The notes beneath the pieces are model-generated. The model had not been told where the DNA came from, made no database searches, and saw only the letters and a list, made by a program, of their open reading frames with translations. A DNA stretch of 42,041 bases from Lachnospiraceae bacterium OM04-12BH. GTDB lineage: Bacteria; Bacillota; Clostridia; Lachnospirales; Lachnospiraceae. The DNA is taken from NCBI GenBank assembly GCA_003490145.1, contig QULQ01000012.1, forward strand, positions 1 through 42,041. The letters run 5' to 3'. Shown here in pieces: positions 1 to 6,369 of this stretch (within the stretch, counting starts at the first letter, position 1; every line of letters starts with the position of its first letter). A program made the translations under genes and the position numbers.

Positions 1-78
1 TCCTATCAGATCACAAAACGGTATCTTGGAATTGATCAGGATGACAAGGATCAGGTATTTGAAAAAATCCGTCTGTGA
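1..78 (+). CDS. C-terminal end of an unidentified protein (5' end outside window)
   Basis: Frame 1 is open from the first base to a TGA at 76-78 and reads SYQITKRYLGIDQDDKDQVF... ending KIRL. It is too short to identify. The acidic and lysine-rich composition is compatible with a real C-terminus, but an open stretch of 25 codons can occur by chance. No strong terminator follows directly; the first hairpin is the imperfect one at about 151-190, which belongs to the duplicated nuclease unit. Confidence 0.3.
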   Translation, partial: SYQITKRYLGIDQDDKDQVFEKIRL

Positions 79-290
79 TCAGTCCCTCTGCTTCCTGCCT
101 TTCCTGTAACAGATTGACGGAAAAACATTTATTGCAGTTCGGAAGTTTCTGTGATAGACTCAGATCAAAGCATAGACGTTTTCTTTTTACAGACAGGTGA
201 AAATAAAAAGCTACTCTGTAAACCAGGGGCCAAGCCCTTTCCCGGATCAGATGCTTTTCCATCGGGAAATGCTCTGACATTCTAACAGAT

Positions 291-382
291 CAGAAAATCC
301 ATGCTTTTCAATCCAACATGTAATTGAATAAGCAGAGGATTTTCAAACCCATAGGATCCTTTGCGCACAAAGGAGGAATTTT
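291..382 (+). promoter_or_regulatory. Structured leader of Rpn gene 1 with competing hairpins over the ribosome site
   Basis: Four segments can pair in alternative ways. Segment 1 GAAAATCC (293-300) pairs with GGATTTTC (337-344). The overlapping segment 2 GCAGAGGAT (332-340) pairs with segment 3 ATCCTTTGC (356-364), with one G-U pair. TCCTTTG (357-363) pairs with CAAAGGA (368-374), which contains the start of the AAAGGAGG ribosome site. Pairings 1:2 and 3:4 together hide the ribosome site; 2:3 frees it. The pairings are seen in the sequence; the regulatory role is inferred. Confidence 0.5.
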
Positions 383-1546
383 ATGGGGAAATATGATACT
401 TGTATGAGGGAGTTCCTGCAAAACAAAGAACGCTTTGCAGATTTCTTCAATGGCTGCTGTTTTCAGGGTGAACAGGTTATTCGGGCAGAGGAGCTTCAGG
501 ATGCCTCTGAAATGTATATCATTGAGAATTTTCCCCCGGAAAAGAAAGCTGACGAAGGGACAGATGCCCAGGGGCATAATTCGCGCCAGTCCCAAAGGAA
601 AACACAGTTTTTCCGGGATGTTAAAATGTATCTCTGCTCAGGTACAGCCTTGCAGATACTGGCTGTCGAAAATCAGAGCTACATTGACTACAGCATGCCG
701 GTGCGGTGCATGGGGTATGATGCCGCAGAATATCACAGGCAGTTAAAAGCAAAGAAGCGCCGATGGAATTTAATGAACAGGCGTCAAAAGGGATCCAGCA
801 TTATATCCGGTGCAACAAGCCATGAAAAATTGTCCGGAATTTTGAAAACGGACCGGCTGCAGCCGGTTTATACTGTTTGTCTCTATAGTGGTACAGATCC
901 ATGGGATGGACCACGGACACTTTCAGATATGATGGCATTCCATCCAAATGATAATTGTCTGAGATTCCTGTTCAGAGACTATCCGCTCAATCTGTTTTGT
1001 GTTAATGAGCATAGTGGATTTGATGAATTTCATACAGACCTCCGGCAGCTTTTTCGTGCCATGAACTGTAGAAAGGACAAGCAGAAGCTGACCGAGCTTA
1101 TGGGGGATAAACTCTATTCCCATTTAAACGAAGACACATGGGATGCCATTGCTGTCATGACAGACAATGCAGCCCTGCTTCAAAACAAAGAAGCTTTCAG
1201 AAATACATACGGTAATCAGGAGGGATTTAATATGTGCCAGGCTTTAGATGAATTAATGGCGGATAAAATGAATGAGGGGATTCTTATCGGAAAACACGAA
1301 GGAATTCTTATTGGAAAGCACGAGGGGATTCTTATCGGAAAACGTGAGGGAAAACACGAGGGGATTCTTATTGGAAAACGTGAAGGAAAGCACGAAGGGA
1401 TTCTCCTGGAGAAGCAGAACAGTGAAGCTAAGATCAGAACCATTATTTCCAATATGTTGGCTGGTGGTATCTCCTGCGAAAATATCTGCAGGTTTTTGGA
1501 ATGTGATCCTTCTCTGGTCGAACAGGTTCAGGCAGGTATCCAATGA
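383..1546 (+). CDS. Rpn family PD-(D/E)XK nuclease / putative transposase, copy 1
   Basis: A 387-residue protein. The nuclease fold is indicated by D79-V-K in RDVKM and E96-N-Q98 in AVENQSYIDY, followed by MPVRCMGYDAAEY. This is the D...ExQ core typical of the Rpn (recombination-promoting nuclease) families of gut Firmicutes. E. coli RpnA relatives are DNA endonucleases that raise RecA-independent recombination; the role here is inferred from family. A basic linker (residues 51-76) is longer than in copy 2. The C-terminal part carries repeats of EGILIGKH (about residues 298-344) and ends in a small helical domain (IRTIISNMLAGG...). The start ATG has AAAGGAGG six bases upstream. The nearest relative in the window is the gene at 2026, almost identical in the first 30 residues and in HLNEDTWDAIAVMTDNAA. 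Confidence 0.85.
   Translation: MGKYDTCMREFLQNKERFADFFNGCCFQGEQVIRAEELQDASEMYIIENFPPEKKADEGTDAQGHNSRQSQRKTQFFRDVKMYLCSGTALQILAVENQSYIDYSMPVRCMGYDAAEYHRQLKAKKRRWNLMNRRQKGSSIISGATSHEKLSGILKTDRLQPVYTVCLYSGTDPWDGPRTLSDMMAFHPNDNCLRFLFRDYPLNLFCVNEHSGFDEFHTDLRQLFRAMNCRKDKQKLTELMGDKLYSHLNEDTWDAIAVMTDNAALLQNKEAFRNTYGNQEGFNMCQALDELMADKMNEGILIGKHEGILIGKHEGILIGKREGKHEGILIGKREGKHEGILLEKQNSEAKIRTIISNMLAGGISCENICRFLECDPSLVEQVQAGIQ
1274..1414 (+). repeat. In-frame 24-bp/12-bp tandem repeats in Rpn gene 1
   Basis: Units start at 1274, 1298 and 1322 (24 bp each, EGILIGKH or EGILIGKR), then 1346 (12 bp, EGKH), 1358 (24 bp), 1382 (12 bp, EGKH) and 1394 (21 bp, EGILLEK). All unit lengths are multiples of three, so gain or loss of units keeps the frame. 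The copy-2 gene has only a short degenerate form (EGRIEGRNEGKIE). Such tails are common in Firmicute members of this family and are probably helical. Confidence 0.9.
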
Positions 1547-1711
1547 CGCTTTTGGCTGGCACAAGTTATATTGATCAAATAAACGAGATTTTACAGGCAA
1601 AAAGAAAAGAATCCGGATGAGATTAGATATCGCTAAACATACCAAATTAAAAAATTTCAATTTGCCTATAAAGTAATTTCCCCAAGTGCCGATATTATTA
1701 GTGAACGCAAG

Positions 1712-1750
1712 AATGCAACATTTGATTACAAAATGTTGCATTCTTTTTAT
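1712..1750 (+). terminator. Rho-independent terminator of Rpn gene 1
   Basis: A perfect 12-bp stem, AATGCAACATTT (1712-1723) with AAATGTTGCATT (1731-1742), has the 7-base loop GATTACA and is followed by CTTTTTAT. It lies 165 bases after the stop codon. The core AATGCAACA/TGTTGCATT recurs in the terminator after Rpn gene 2. Confidence 0.9.
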
Positions 1751-1784
1751 CATCAGTGAAACGAAAAAACATTTATTGCAGTTT

Positions 1785-1832
1785 GAAAACTTCTATGTTA
1801 GAATCATCTCAAAGCATAGAAGTTTTCTTTTT
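1785..1832 (+). terminator. Perfect 13-bp hairpin with T-run at the head of unit 2
   Basis: GAAAACTTCTATG (1785-1797) pairs perfectly with CATAGAAGTTTTC (1815-1827) across a 17-base loop and is followed by TTTTT. It has the form of a terminator but comes after a good terminator (1712-1750) and lies 199 bases before the next ATG. A weaker version sits 200 bases before the first Rpn gene (about 151-190), so it is part of the duplicated unit. It could end read-through transcripts or act in the leader. Confidence 0.55.
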
Positions 1833-1932
1833 ACAGATACTATGATTGCAATAATCAGATCTGTATGTTAAAGGGAAATCCCCTTTTCTTGGTCAGTTAC
1901 TTCCTTCCGATGTAGCCTGACATTCTATAGAT

Positions 1933-2025
1933 CAGAAAATCCATGCTTTACAATCCAAACTATTTTGAATAAGCAGAGGATTTTCAACAGTCCATAGAAT
2001 CCTCTGCGCGCAAAGGAGGAATTTT
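1933..2025 (+). promoter_or_regulatory. Structured leader of Rpn gene 2 with competing hairpins
   Basis: The same segments occur as in the first leader: GAAAATCC (1935-1942) with GGATTTTC (1978-1985); GCAGAGGATT (1973-1982) with AATCCTCTGC (1998-2007), here ten perfect pairs; and CCTCTG (2001-2006) with CAAAGG (2011-2016), with one mismatch, overlapping the AAAGGAGG ribosome site. Base changes between the two copies keep the middle stem paired (a G-U pair in copy 1 is a G-C pair here), which favours a real RNA structure. Confidence 0.5.
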
Positions 2026-3033
2026 ATGGGGAAATACGATACTTGCATGAAGGAGTTTCTGCAGAATAAGGATCGGTTTGCAGATCTCTTCAATGGCTGC
2101 TGCTTTCAGGGAAGGCAGATCATCCGGGCAGAAGATTTACGGGAAGCTTCGGAAAACTATGTGATCACAGATAAAAGGTTGCCAGGGAAAACACGGCAAA
2201 AAGATACGGAAATCATCCGTGATGTAAAAATGGTACTCGGATCTGGCATGGTTTTACAGGTACTTGCTGTAGAAAACCAAAGCTACATTGATTACGCCAT
2301 GCCGGTGCGGTGTATGGGGTATGATGCCGCAGAGTACCGCCGGCAGCTGAAAGAAAGAAAACAGGAACGCAGACTGCTCATGAACTCCGAAAACAGACCG
2401 AAAAATCCAGCTGTCAGCATGGATGAAACACTTTCCGGTATTCTAAGCTCGGACAGACTGCATCCTGTATATACGCTTTGTCTTTACAGCGGAACAGAAC
2501 CGTGGGATGGTCCAAGAAGGCTGTCGGATATGATGGCTTTTGATCCTCAAAACAAAAATTTGCAATCGTTGTTTGAAGAATATCATCTGCACCTGTTCTG
2601 CATTAATGAGCAGTATGTATTTGACGCATTCCGCTCCGATCTGAAACCATTGTTTCAAGCCATAAACTGCAGAAATAATAAGAAGAAAATGATTGAGCTG
2701 ATGAAGGATGAGACCTATTCTCATCTGAATGAAGATACATGGGACGCCATTGCTGTCATGACAGATAACGCAGCTATGCTTCAGAAGAAGGATTTATATA
2801 AAACAGAAAACCAGAAGGAGGAATTTAATATGTGCCAGGCTTTACAAGAATTGATGCAGGATGAACGTAATGAAGGCAGAATTGAGGGCAGAAATGAAGG
2901 CAAAATTGAGGATCAGAAAATCGTTATCCGGAACATGATAAACAGAGGGTACAAAACTGAAGATATTTGTGCAATAGCTGAATGTAATCCTGCGTTTGTA
3001 AAAGAGGTCGAAACTGAGTTAGCACTTACCTGA
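2026..3033 (+). CDS. Rpn family PD-(D/E)XK nuclease / putative transposase, copy 2
   Basis: A 335-residue paralogue of the gene at 383. The catalytic-core residues D66 (RDVKM) and E83-N-Q85 (AVENQSYIDY) are present, followed by MPVRCMGYDAAEYRRQL. The N-terminus differs from copy 1 at only a few of the first 30 positions, while the linker is shorter and the middle more diverged. The tail has three short EG repeats in place of the EGILIGKH array and ends in INRGYKTEDICAIAECNP, a small helical domain also seen in copy 1. The start is the ATG after AAAGGAGGAATTTT. Both copies have complete reading frames, so both may be active. Family membership is well supported; the substrate is unknown. Confidence 0.85.
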   Translation: MGKYDTCMKEFLQNKDRFADLFNGCCFQGRQIIRAEDLREASENYVITDKRLPGKTRQKDTEIIRDVKMVLGSGMVLQVLAVENQSYIDYAMPVRCMGYDAAEYRRQLKERKQERRLLMNSENRPKNPAVSMDETLSGILSSDRLHPVYTLCLYSGTEPWDGPRRLSDMMAFDPQNKNLQSLFEEYHLHLFCINEQYVFDAFRSDLKPLFQAINCRNNKKKMIELMKDETYSHLNEDTWDAIAVMTDNAAMLQKKDLYKTENQKEEFNMCQALQELMQDERNEGRIEGRNEGKIEDQKIVIRNMINRGYKTEDICAIAECNPAFVKEVETELALT

Positions 3034-3049
3034 ATTCACTTTGGTGAAT

Positions 3050-3097
3050 GAACGTAAAAATGCAACACTTTATTGTAAAATGTTGCATTTTTCGTTC
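3050..3097. terminator. Bidirectional terminator between Rpn gene 2 and the LuxR-type gene
   Basis: AAAAATGCAACA (3056-3067) pairs with TGTTGCATTTTT (3081-3092), and the stem extends through GAACG (3050-3054) with CGTTC (3093-3097) past one unpaired T. A- and T-runs flank both arms, so it can work on both strands. The minus-strand gene's stop codon (3072-3070) lies in the loop. Confidence 0.85.
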
Positions 3098-4572
3098 CAC
3101 GTATAATAAAACTGGATCAGCCCGATCCGATTCTGTGTACCGGTTTTCTCATTCAGGGATGCAATGTGCCGGTAAAGCATGGCACGTGAAATATAGATCT
3201 TCTCTGCCAGCCCCTGTATCCCTTCATCAGAAGTAAGCAGTGCTTCCATCACTTCCGTTTCCCGTTCTGTCAGCCCAAATGCCTCCGCAAAGTGCCGCAT
3301 TTTGTCAGAGTTATCACTAGCTCCTTCCTTCTCCGAATTCTCTGCTGCATCTCCTGCATATATGATATTTGAATTTACGGCATAAAGATACAGGCTGATC
3401 CCCACTAAAACAAACAGCACTATTGTTACAGAATAAATCAACAGACTGTTTCCACTCTTTACCAGAGAAAGGGATACCGCACTGGTACATACCGCACTGA
3501 AATTATTCACAGCCCGCCCAAGTCCTGCAAACAGCCTCTGTTCTTTCATATAAAACGACAGTTCCAGAAAGCTGACAGCAAAATACACTGCAAAAAATCC
3601 GGCTGTCAGATAAAATATGATAAGTCCGATCAGGAATGGACCACCCGACTGGACCAGCAGGATACAGATTGTAGAAAGCAACATGACACAATACATGATC
3701 ACTTCGCGGGTCTGATCGTTCTTCCAGTCAAACAGAAACCCGGCGCACAGACCACTGAGCATCAGAAGCAGTCTTGGCCAGCTTCCGATGTTAACTCCTC
3801 CGACTGCATGCACCAGTGTCACTTCATTATCCAGCGTAGAAAAAATGCAGGTCATCAGTGCCACACTGATGATCAGAAAAAAGGCAGCCGGAACCGGATG
3901 TTTCATGTGCATACCTGCATTTCTACATCCGGCAGACCTCTGCCTAATACGAACCTCCCCAGTATCGTTATCTTCTAAATTGCCGTTCACAGGTCTTCCA
4001 CCATCTGTGCATATATTGCCATCCCTCATGAACTGTATTTTTATTGTCAGAAATACAGAAATCATAATCGCTGCAAGCAATACTGCTGCCTGTATATCAT
4101 TATGACGGATCAGCATATTATTGACAAACTGAAGCATGATTCCCAAAGCATAACCCATGCCAGCTGTTCTTCCAAATCCATAAGTGTTTCCAAGCGCCGT
4201 TGCTGTCACATAATATACCCTGCTGCCAAGAAGTCCCAGCATCACAAACAGGATACATCCCGCTGTCAACATTGCCTGATAATTCTGATTTCTCAAAATT
4301 ATCAAAAAGCTTCCCATACAGATCAGAAAAAATACAATACGCTCTGCCCGGTGAAATCTCTCCGGGATCAGTCTGTCTGCCAGGGGGAACAGCAGAAAGC
4401 CGGCCACGCTGCTTCCCAACACATAATTTTGGAAAAGTACCGTTCTTTCCGCATCTGCCTGTACTGCTGCCACATCTACAAATACATATTCCGTTCCAAG
4501 AAATACCAGGCTAAATAACGCTAATAAAAGGATGCTTCGGATTCTGTTTCCGGACCAGAATTTTTCTCTCAT
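3070..4572 (-). CDS. MFS-like membrane protein fused to a C-terminal LuxR helix-turn-helix
   Basis: About 500 residues. Residues 1 to about 400 are a run of hydrophobic segments (for example ILLLALFSLVFLGTEYVFVD and LLLMLSGLCAGFLF), about ten to twelve helices in a transporter-like layout. The last 65 residues form a LuxR-type HTH (GLTERETEVMEALLTSDEGI, then LAEKIYISRAMLYRHIASLN). The expected role is a membrane-bound transcription regulator that may sense a small molecule. The architecture is known, notably in Eggerthellaceae, but its ligands are mostly unknown. I place the start at 4572 (MREKFWSG, with GGAGTGAGC upstream) because longer in-frame versions run into the next gene. A TATAAT-like -10 is at 4603-4608. 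Its stop overlaps the bidirectional terminator. Confidence 0.8.
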   Translation of the reverse strand: MREKFWSGNRIRSILLLALFSLVFLGTEYVFVDVAAVQADAERTVLFQNYVLGSSVAGFLLFPLADRLIPERFHRAERIVFFLICMGSFLIILRNQNYQAMLTAGCILFVMLGLLGSRVYYVTATALGNTYGFGRTAGMGYALGIMLQFVNNMLIRHNDIQAAVLLAAIMISVFLTIKIQFMRDGNICTDGGRPVNGNLEDNDTGEVRIRQRSAGCRNAGMHMKHPVPAAFFLIISVALMTCIFSTLDNEVTLVHAVGGVNIGSWPRLLLMLSGLCAGFLFDWKNDQTREVIMYCVMLLSTICILLVQSGGPFLIGLIIFYLTAGFFAVYFAVSFLELSFYMKEQRLFAGLGRAVNNFSAVCTSAVSLSLVKSGNSLLIYSVTIVLFVLVGISLYLYAVNSNIIYAGDAAENSEKEGASDNSDKMRHFAEAFGLTERETEVMEALLTSDEGIQGLAEKIYISRAMLYRHIASLNEKTGTQNRIGLIQFYYTWNEKCNILQ

Positions 4573-4653
4573 AATGCTCACTCCGTCTTTATAGATAGAT
4601 TTATTATATACAAAGACGATCCATAGTGAAAGAATTTTTCTGTGTAACTTCCG

Positions 4654-4692
4654 AAAAAAACAGTGCAGTTTTATCTCACTGCACTGTTTTTT
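4654..4692 (-). terminator. Terminator of the secreted-protein gene at 4716
   Basis: CAGTGCAG (4661-4668) and CTGCACTG (4679-4686) form the stem, flanked by A7 (4654-4660) and T6 (4687-4692). On the minus strand the stem is followed by seven T residues. Confidence 0.88.
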
Positions 4693-5121
4693 ATATCTGA
4701 AACCCCTTTTATCCTTTAATCCAGTTCTGTTACAGTCAGTCCAAGCTTCTCTGCCACTCCAAAACAACCGTACATCATATCTTCATCATTCAGTACTGCT
4801 GTATAATCTGTACCTGCCGGGAATATGATCTGATAGGTTTTTCCCTTGTAAATAAATTTCACTGTTACTGCTGCATCAGGCCTTTCCGACATCTTTTTCA
4901 GTACATAATCACTGATCGTATGCCATGTCCCGGCATCGTATTCTACCGTACCATTCACCGGTGCGTCCTTTATGTTTCCGAACATATCTTTCACATAAAA
5001 CTGGCTGCCGGGGATCACCTGTGACTGCTCTACCAGTCCGCAGCTGCAGCGGTATTCTTCCAGGCCGTCTACTCCGACGGATGGTTCTGTCACAGTCACC
5101 CAGCTGAAAGAATGGGTATGG
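4661..5121. repeat. 461-bp direct repeat, copy A (3' end of secreted-protein gene)
   Basis: Near-identical to 6370-6830 at a constant offset of 1709 bases, with scattered single-base differences. It covers the terminator stem and the last 135 codons or so of the secreted-protein gene. Similarity ends sharply at 4661, just inside the terminator's poly-T, and at about 5121. Confidence 0.9.
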
Positions 5122-5720
5122 ACATCGCCCGGCTGATCATGGGATTCCACATTCCCGACAGATTCCGTAGGTTCCGCTGCCTGGATAGTAAGGCACTCCC
5201 TTTCGTAGACATGGTTGCGGGTATAATAATCGTCCCTGATCTCGTTAATTATTTCCTTGCCGGTTGCCGGATTTGTTACAGATCCAGCGTAAGTCAGCTT
5301 GAAACCGTCATAGGTGGTCGTCATCCTGCTCTTATTCTCTTTGTAATCCGTGTAGTATACTCCCTTTGGGATATTGGTGATATCCAGGGTCAGGGTAGTT
5401 TTGTTACTTGCACTGTCATAAACTGCCTGGACGGTCAAAGCTCCCCGGTCTATAAAGGTCAGGGTACTTCCATTGAGGTCGGATGAATCACCATCGACCG
5501 TGACAGTCCCATTCACGTAGGTTCGAACCGTTTCATAGGTTTTGATATCTGTGTAATTGTCCCGCACCGTCGTATTGACCTCTACATTGCTGCCTCCAGA
5601 AGGATTTGTCACACTCCCCTCATTTTCAGCTGCAAATGCCAACATCGGCACCTGTGGCAGCAGCATGCACAGCATGAGCAGCGCTGTCAGCAGCCTGGTT
5701 TTCACAAGTCTTGTTTTCAT
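4716..5720 (-). CDS. Secreted protein of unknown function with C-terminal duplicated module
   Basis: 334 residues. The N-terminus MKTRLVKTRLLTALLMLCML is a signal peptide with likely cleavage after MLAFA. Residues of about 30-190 are Thr-, Asn- and Val-rich and probably all-beta. A segment starting HTHSFSWVTVTEP and ending YRCSCG is a two-Cys, two-His motif common in Firmicute surface proteins. The last 85 residues (from SQFYVKDMFGNIKD) are repeated almost unchanged in the fragment at 6425. There is no LPXTG or membrane anchor, so it is probably released. The start ATG follows AAGGAGCAACCCA. Its promoter shares a 22-bp element with the gene at 7051. I do not recognise a function. Confidence 0.75.
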   Translation of the reverse strand: MKTRLVKTRLLTALLMLCMLLPQVPMLAFAAENEGSVTNPSGGSNVEVNTTVRDNYTDIKTYETVRTYVNGTVTVDGDSSDLNGSTLTFIDRGALTVQAVYDSASNKTTLTLDITNIPKGVYYTDYKENKSRMTTTYDGFKLTYAGSVTNPATGKEIINEIRDDYYTRNHVYERECLTIQAAEPTESVGNVESHDQPGDVHTHSFSWVTVTEPSVGVDGLEEYRCSCGLVEQSQVIPGSQFYVKDMFGNIKDAPVNGTVEYDAGTWHTISDYVLKKMSERPDAAVTVKFIYKGKTYQIIFPAGTDYTAVLNDEDMMYGCFGVAEKLGLTVTELD

Positions 5721-5782
5721 TGGGTTGCTCCTTTTTCTGTTTTTTTCTGCGGTTGCTGCCGCAAACAACATTCAATATTCTC

Positions 5783-5830
5783 TTTATCTCACATAAGAAA
5801 AAATCTGACAAGTTTACATTTGTCTCATTC
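5783..5830 (-). promoter_or_regulatory. Promoter of the secreted-protein gene with shared upstream element
   Basis: On the minus strand: -35 TTGTCA (5811-5806), 17-bp spacer, -10 GATAAA (5788-5783). The bases 5809-5830 are identical to 7383-7404, with core (plus strand) CAAGTTTACATTTGTC. The element overlaps the -35 and extends upstream of it. It may bind a common activator of the two secreted-protein genes. Confidence 0.6.
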
Positions 5831-5855
5831 CAAAAAACGTTTGTATAAGCTAGAG

Positions 5856-6028
5856 TTATTCTTCAGATATATCATAGTCGGTAACTGTATCAGAAAATTT
5901 TATATCCCAAATGGCTTCTTCAATGGCTTGTAAACACTCATCTGTGTGTTTGGAAATGTCTTGCCCCCAGAAGCGAAGGACAGTATAGCCTAGAAATAGA
6001 AGCTTTTTATCATTTTCATAATCACGAT
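5856..6028 (-). pseudogene. Remnant of a DUF559/Vsr-like restriction-type endonuclease
   Basis: The minus strand is open from about 6028 to a TAA at 5858-5856 and reads YRDYENDKKLLFLGYTVLRF, then WGQDISKHTDECLQAIEEAI, ending DYDISEE. The pattern of Asp/Glu/Lys followed by LGYxVLRFW is typical of the C-terminal half of DUF559 and very-short-patch-repair-type endonucleases (PD-(D/E)XK fold). An in-frame TAA lies just upstream, so the catalytic N-terminal half is missing. The surrounding DNA is AT-rich compared with its neighbours, consistent with an inserted and then deleted element. Confidence 0.55.
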
Positions 6029-6031
6029 ACG

Positions 6032-6349
6032 GTTATTGATGAATTGAGAAAAGTGGCATCATTGTATGGTAATGAAAACAACGAACTGTCTATGGCAATG
6101 GCTGTATATATGCTTGGATTCAATACATATATGGGATTTGGTGATAAAATCTGTGGAGAATTGGGAGAAGATAAAGACGGAATGCTTGAGAGAATTTATG
6201 AGTATGCGAAGAAATTACAGAAATAGAAATATCATATAGACATATATGAAGATTTAGTAAGTCAAGGTGAACGATATTATTTGGATGGCTTATATAATTG
6301 TGCGGAGGCATTACATCAGTATTATAAAAGTATTAGGACAACTGGAACG
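6032..6349 (+). pseudogene. Unidentified broken gene fragment with in-frame stop
   Basis: The plus strand reads VIDELRKVASLYGNENNELS and so on to EYAKKLQK, then TAG at 6224-6226, then continues in the same frame as KYHIDIYEDLVSQGERYYLD to about 6349, where the repeat copy begins. The composition looks protein-like. There is no good start (only TTG at 6044) and no ribosome site. I do not recognise the family. The frame meets the opposite-strand endonuclease remnant near 6030, so this looks like a junction of two deleted genes. Confidence 0.35.
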
Positions 6350-6369
6350 CAAAACAGTGCGAGTCTCAA

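Larger units (their letters stand above)
119..1750 (+). repeat. Tandem paralogous unit, copy 1 (leader + Rpn gene + terminator)
   Basis: This block is similar along its length to 1765-3092. Both begin at an A-run followed by CATTTATTGCAGTT, have a CATAGA(C/A)GTTTTC hairpin arm about 200 nt before the start codon, a near-identical 100-nt leader, a homologous coding region, and a terminator built on AATGCAACA/TGTTGCATT. The middle of the 5' region (about 190-280) has diverged between copies. The limits are drawn where similarity visibly starts and stops. Confidence 0.75.
1765..3092 (+). repeat. Tandem paralogous unit, copy 2
   Basis: This is the second copy of the leader-gene-terminator unit described at 119-1750, in the same orientation and about 15 bases after copy 1. 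The 5' hairpin and the leader segments are at the same distance from the start codon as in copy 1. The coding part is about 50 codons shorter, because it lacks most of the linker and the repeat tail. Confidence 0.75.

Noticed and set aside
1274..1414. Short repeats that could look like a CRISPR array
   Set aside because: The units are contiguous without spacers, keep a reading frame and encode EGILIGKH inside a protein.
1253..1753. Minus-strand open frame of about 165 codons opposite Rpn gene 1
   Set aside because: It is the mirror of the repeat tail (Phe, Ser, Pro rich), runs through the terminator and has no ribosome site.
119..3092. The Rpn units as classic insertion sequences
   Set aside because: No terminal inverted repeats with target duplications and no DDE or HUH transposase are seen; the repeated ends are leader and terminator hairpins.
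4102..4518. Plus-strand frames opposite the LuxR-type gene
   Set aside because: No ribosome sites; composition is that of a reverse complement of membrane helices.
4573..4767. N-terminal extension of the LuxR-type gene
   Set aside because: The extension would run through a terminator and into the next gene; a good ribosome site supports the start at 4572.
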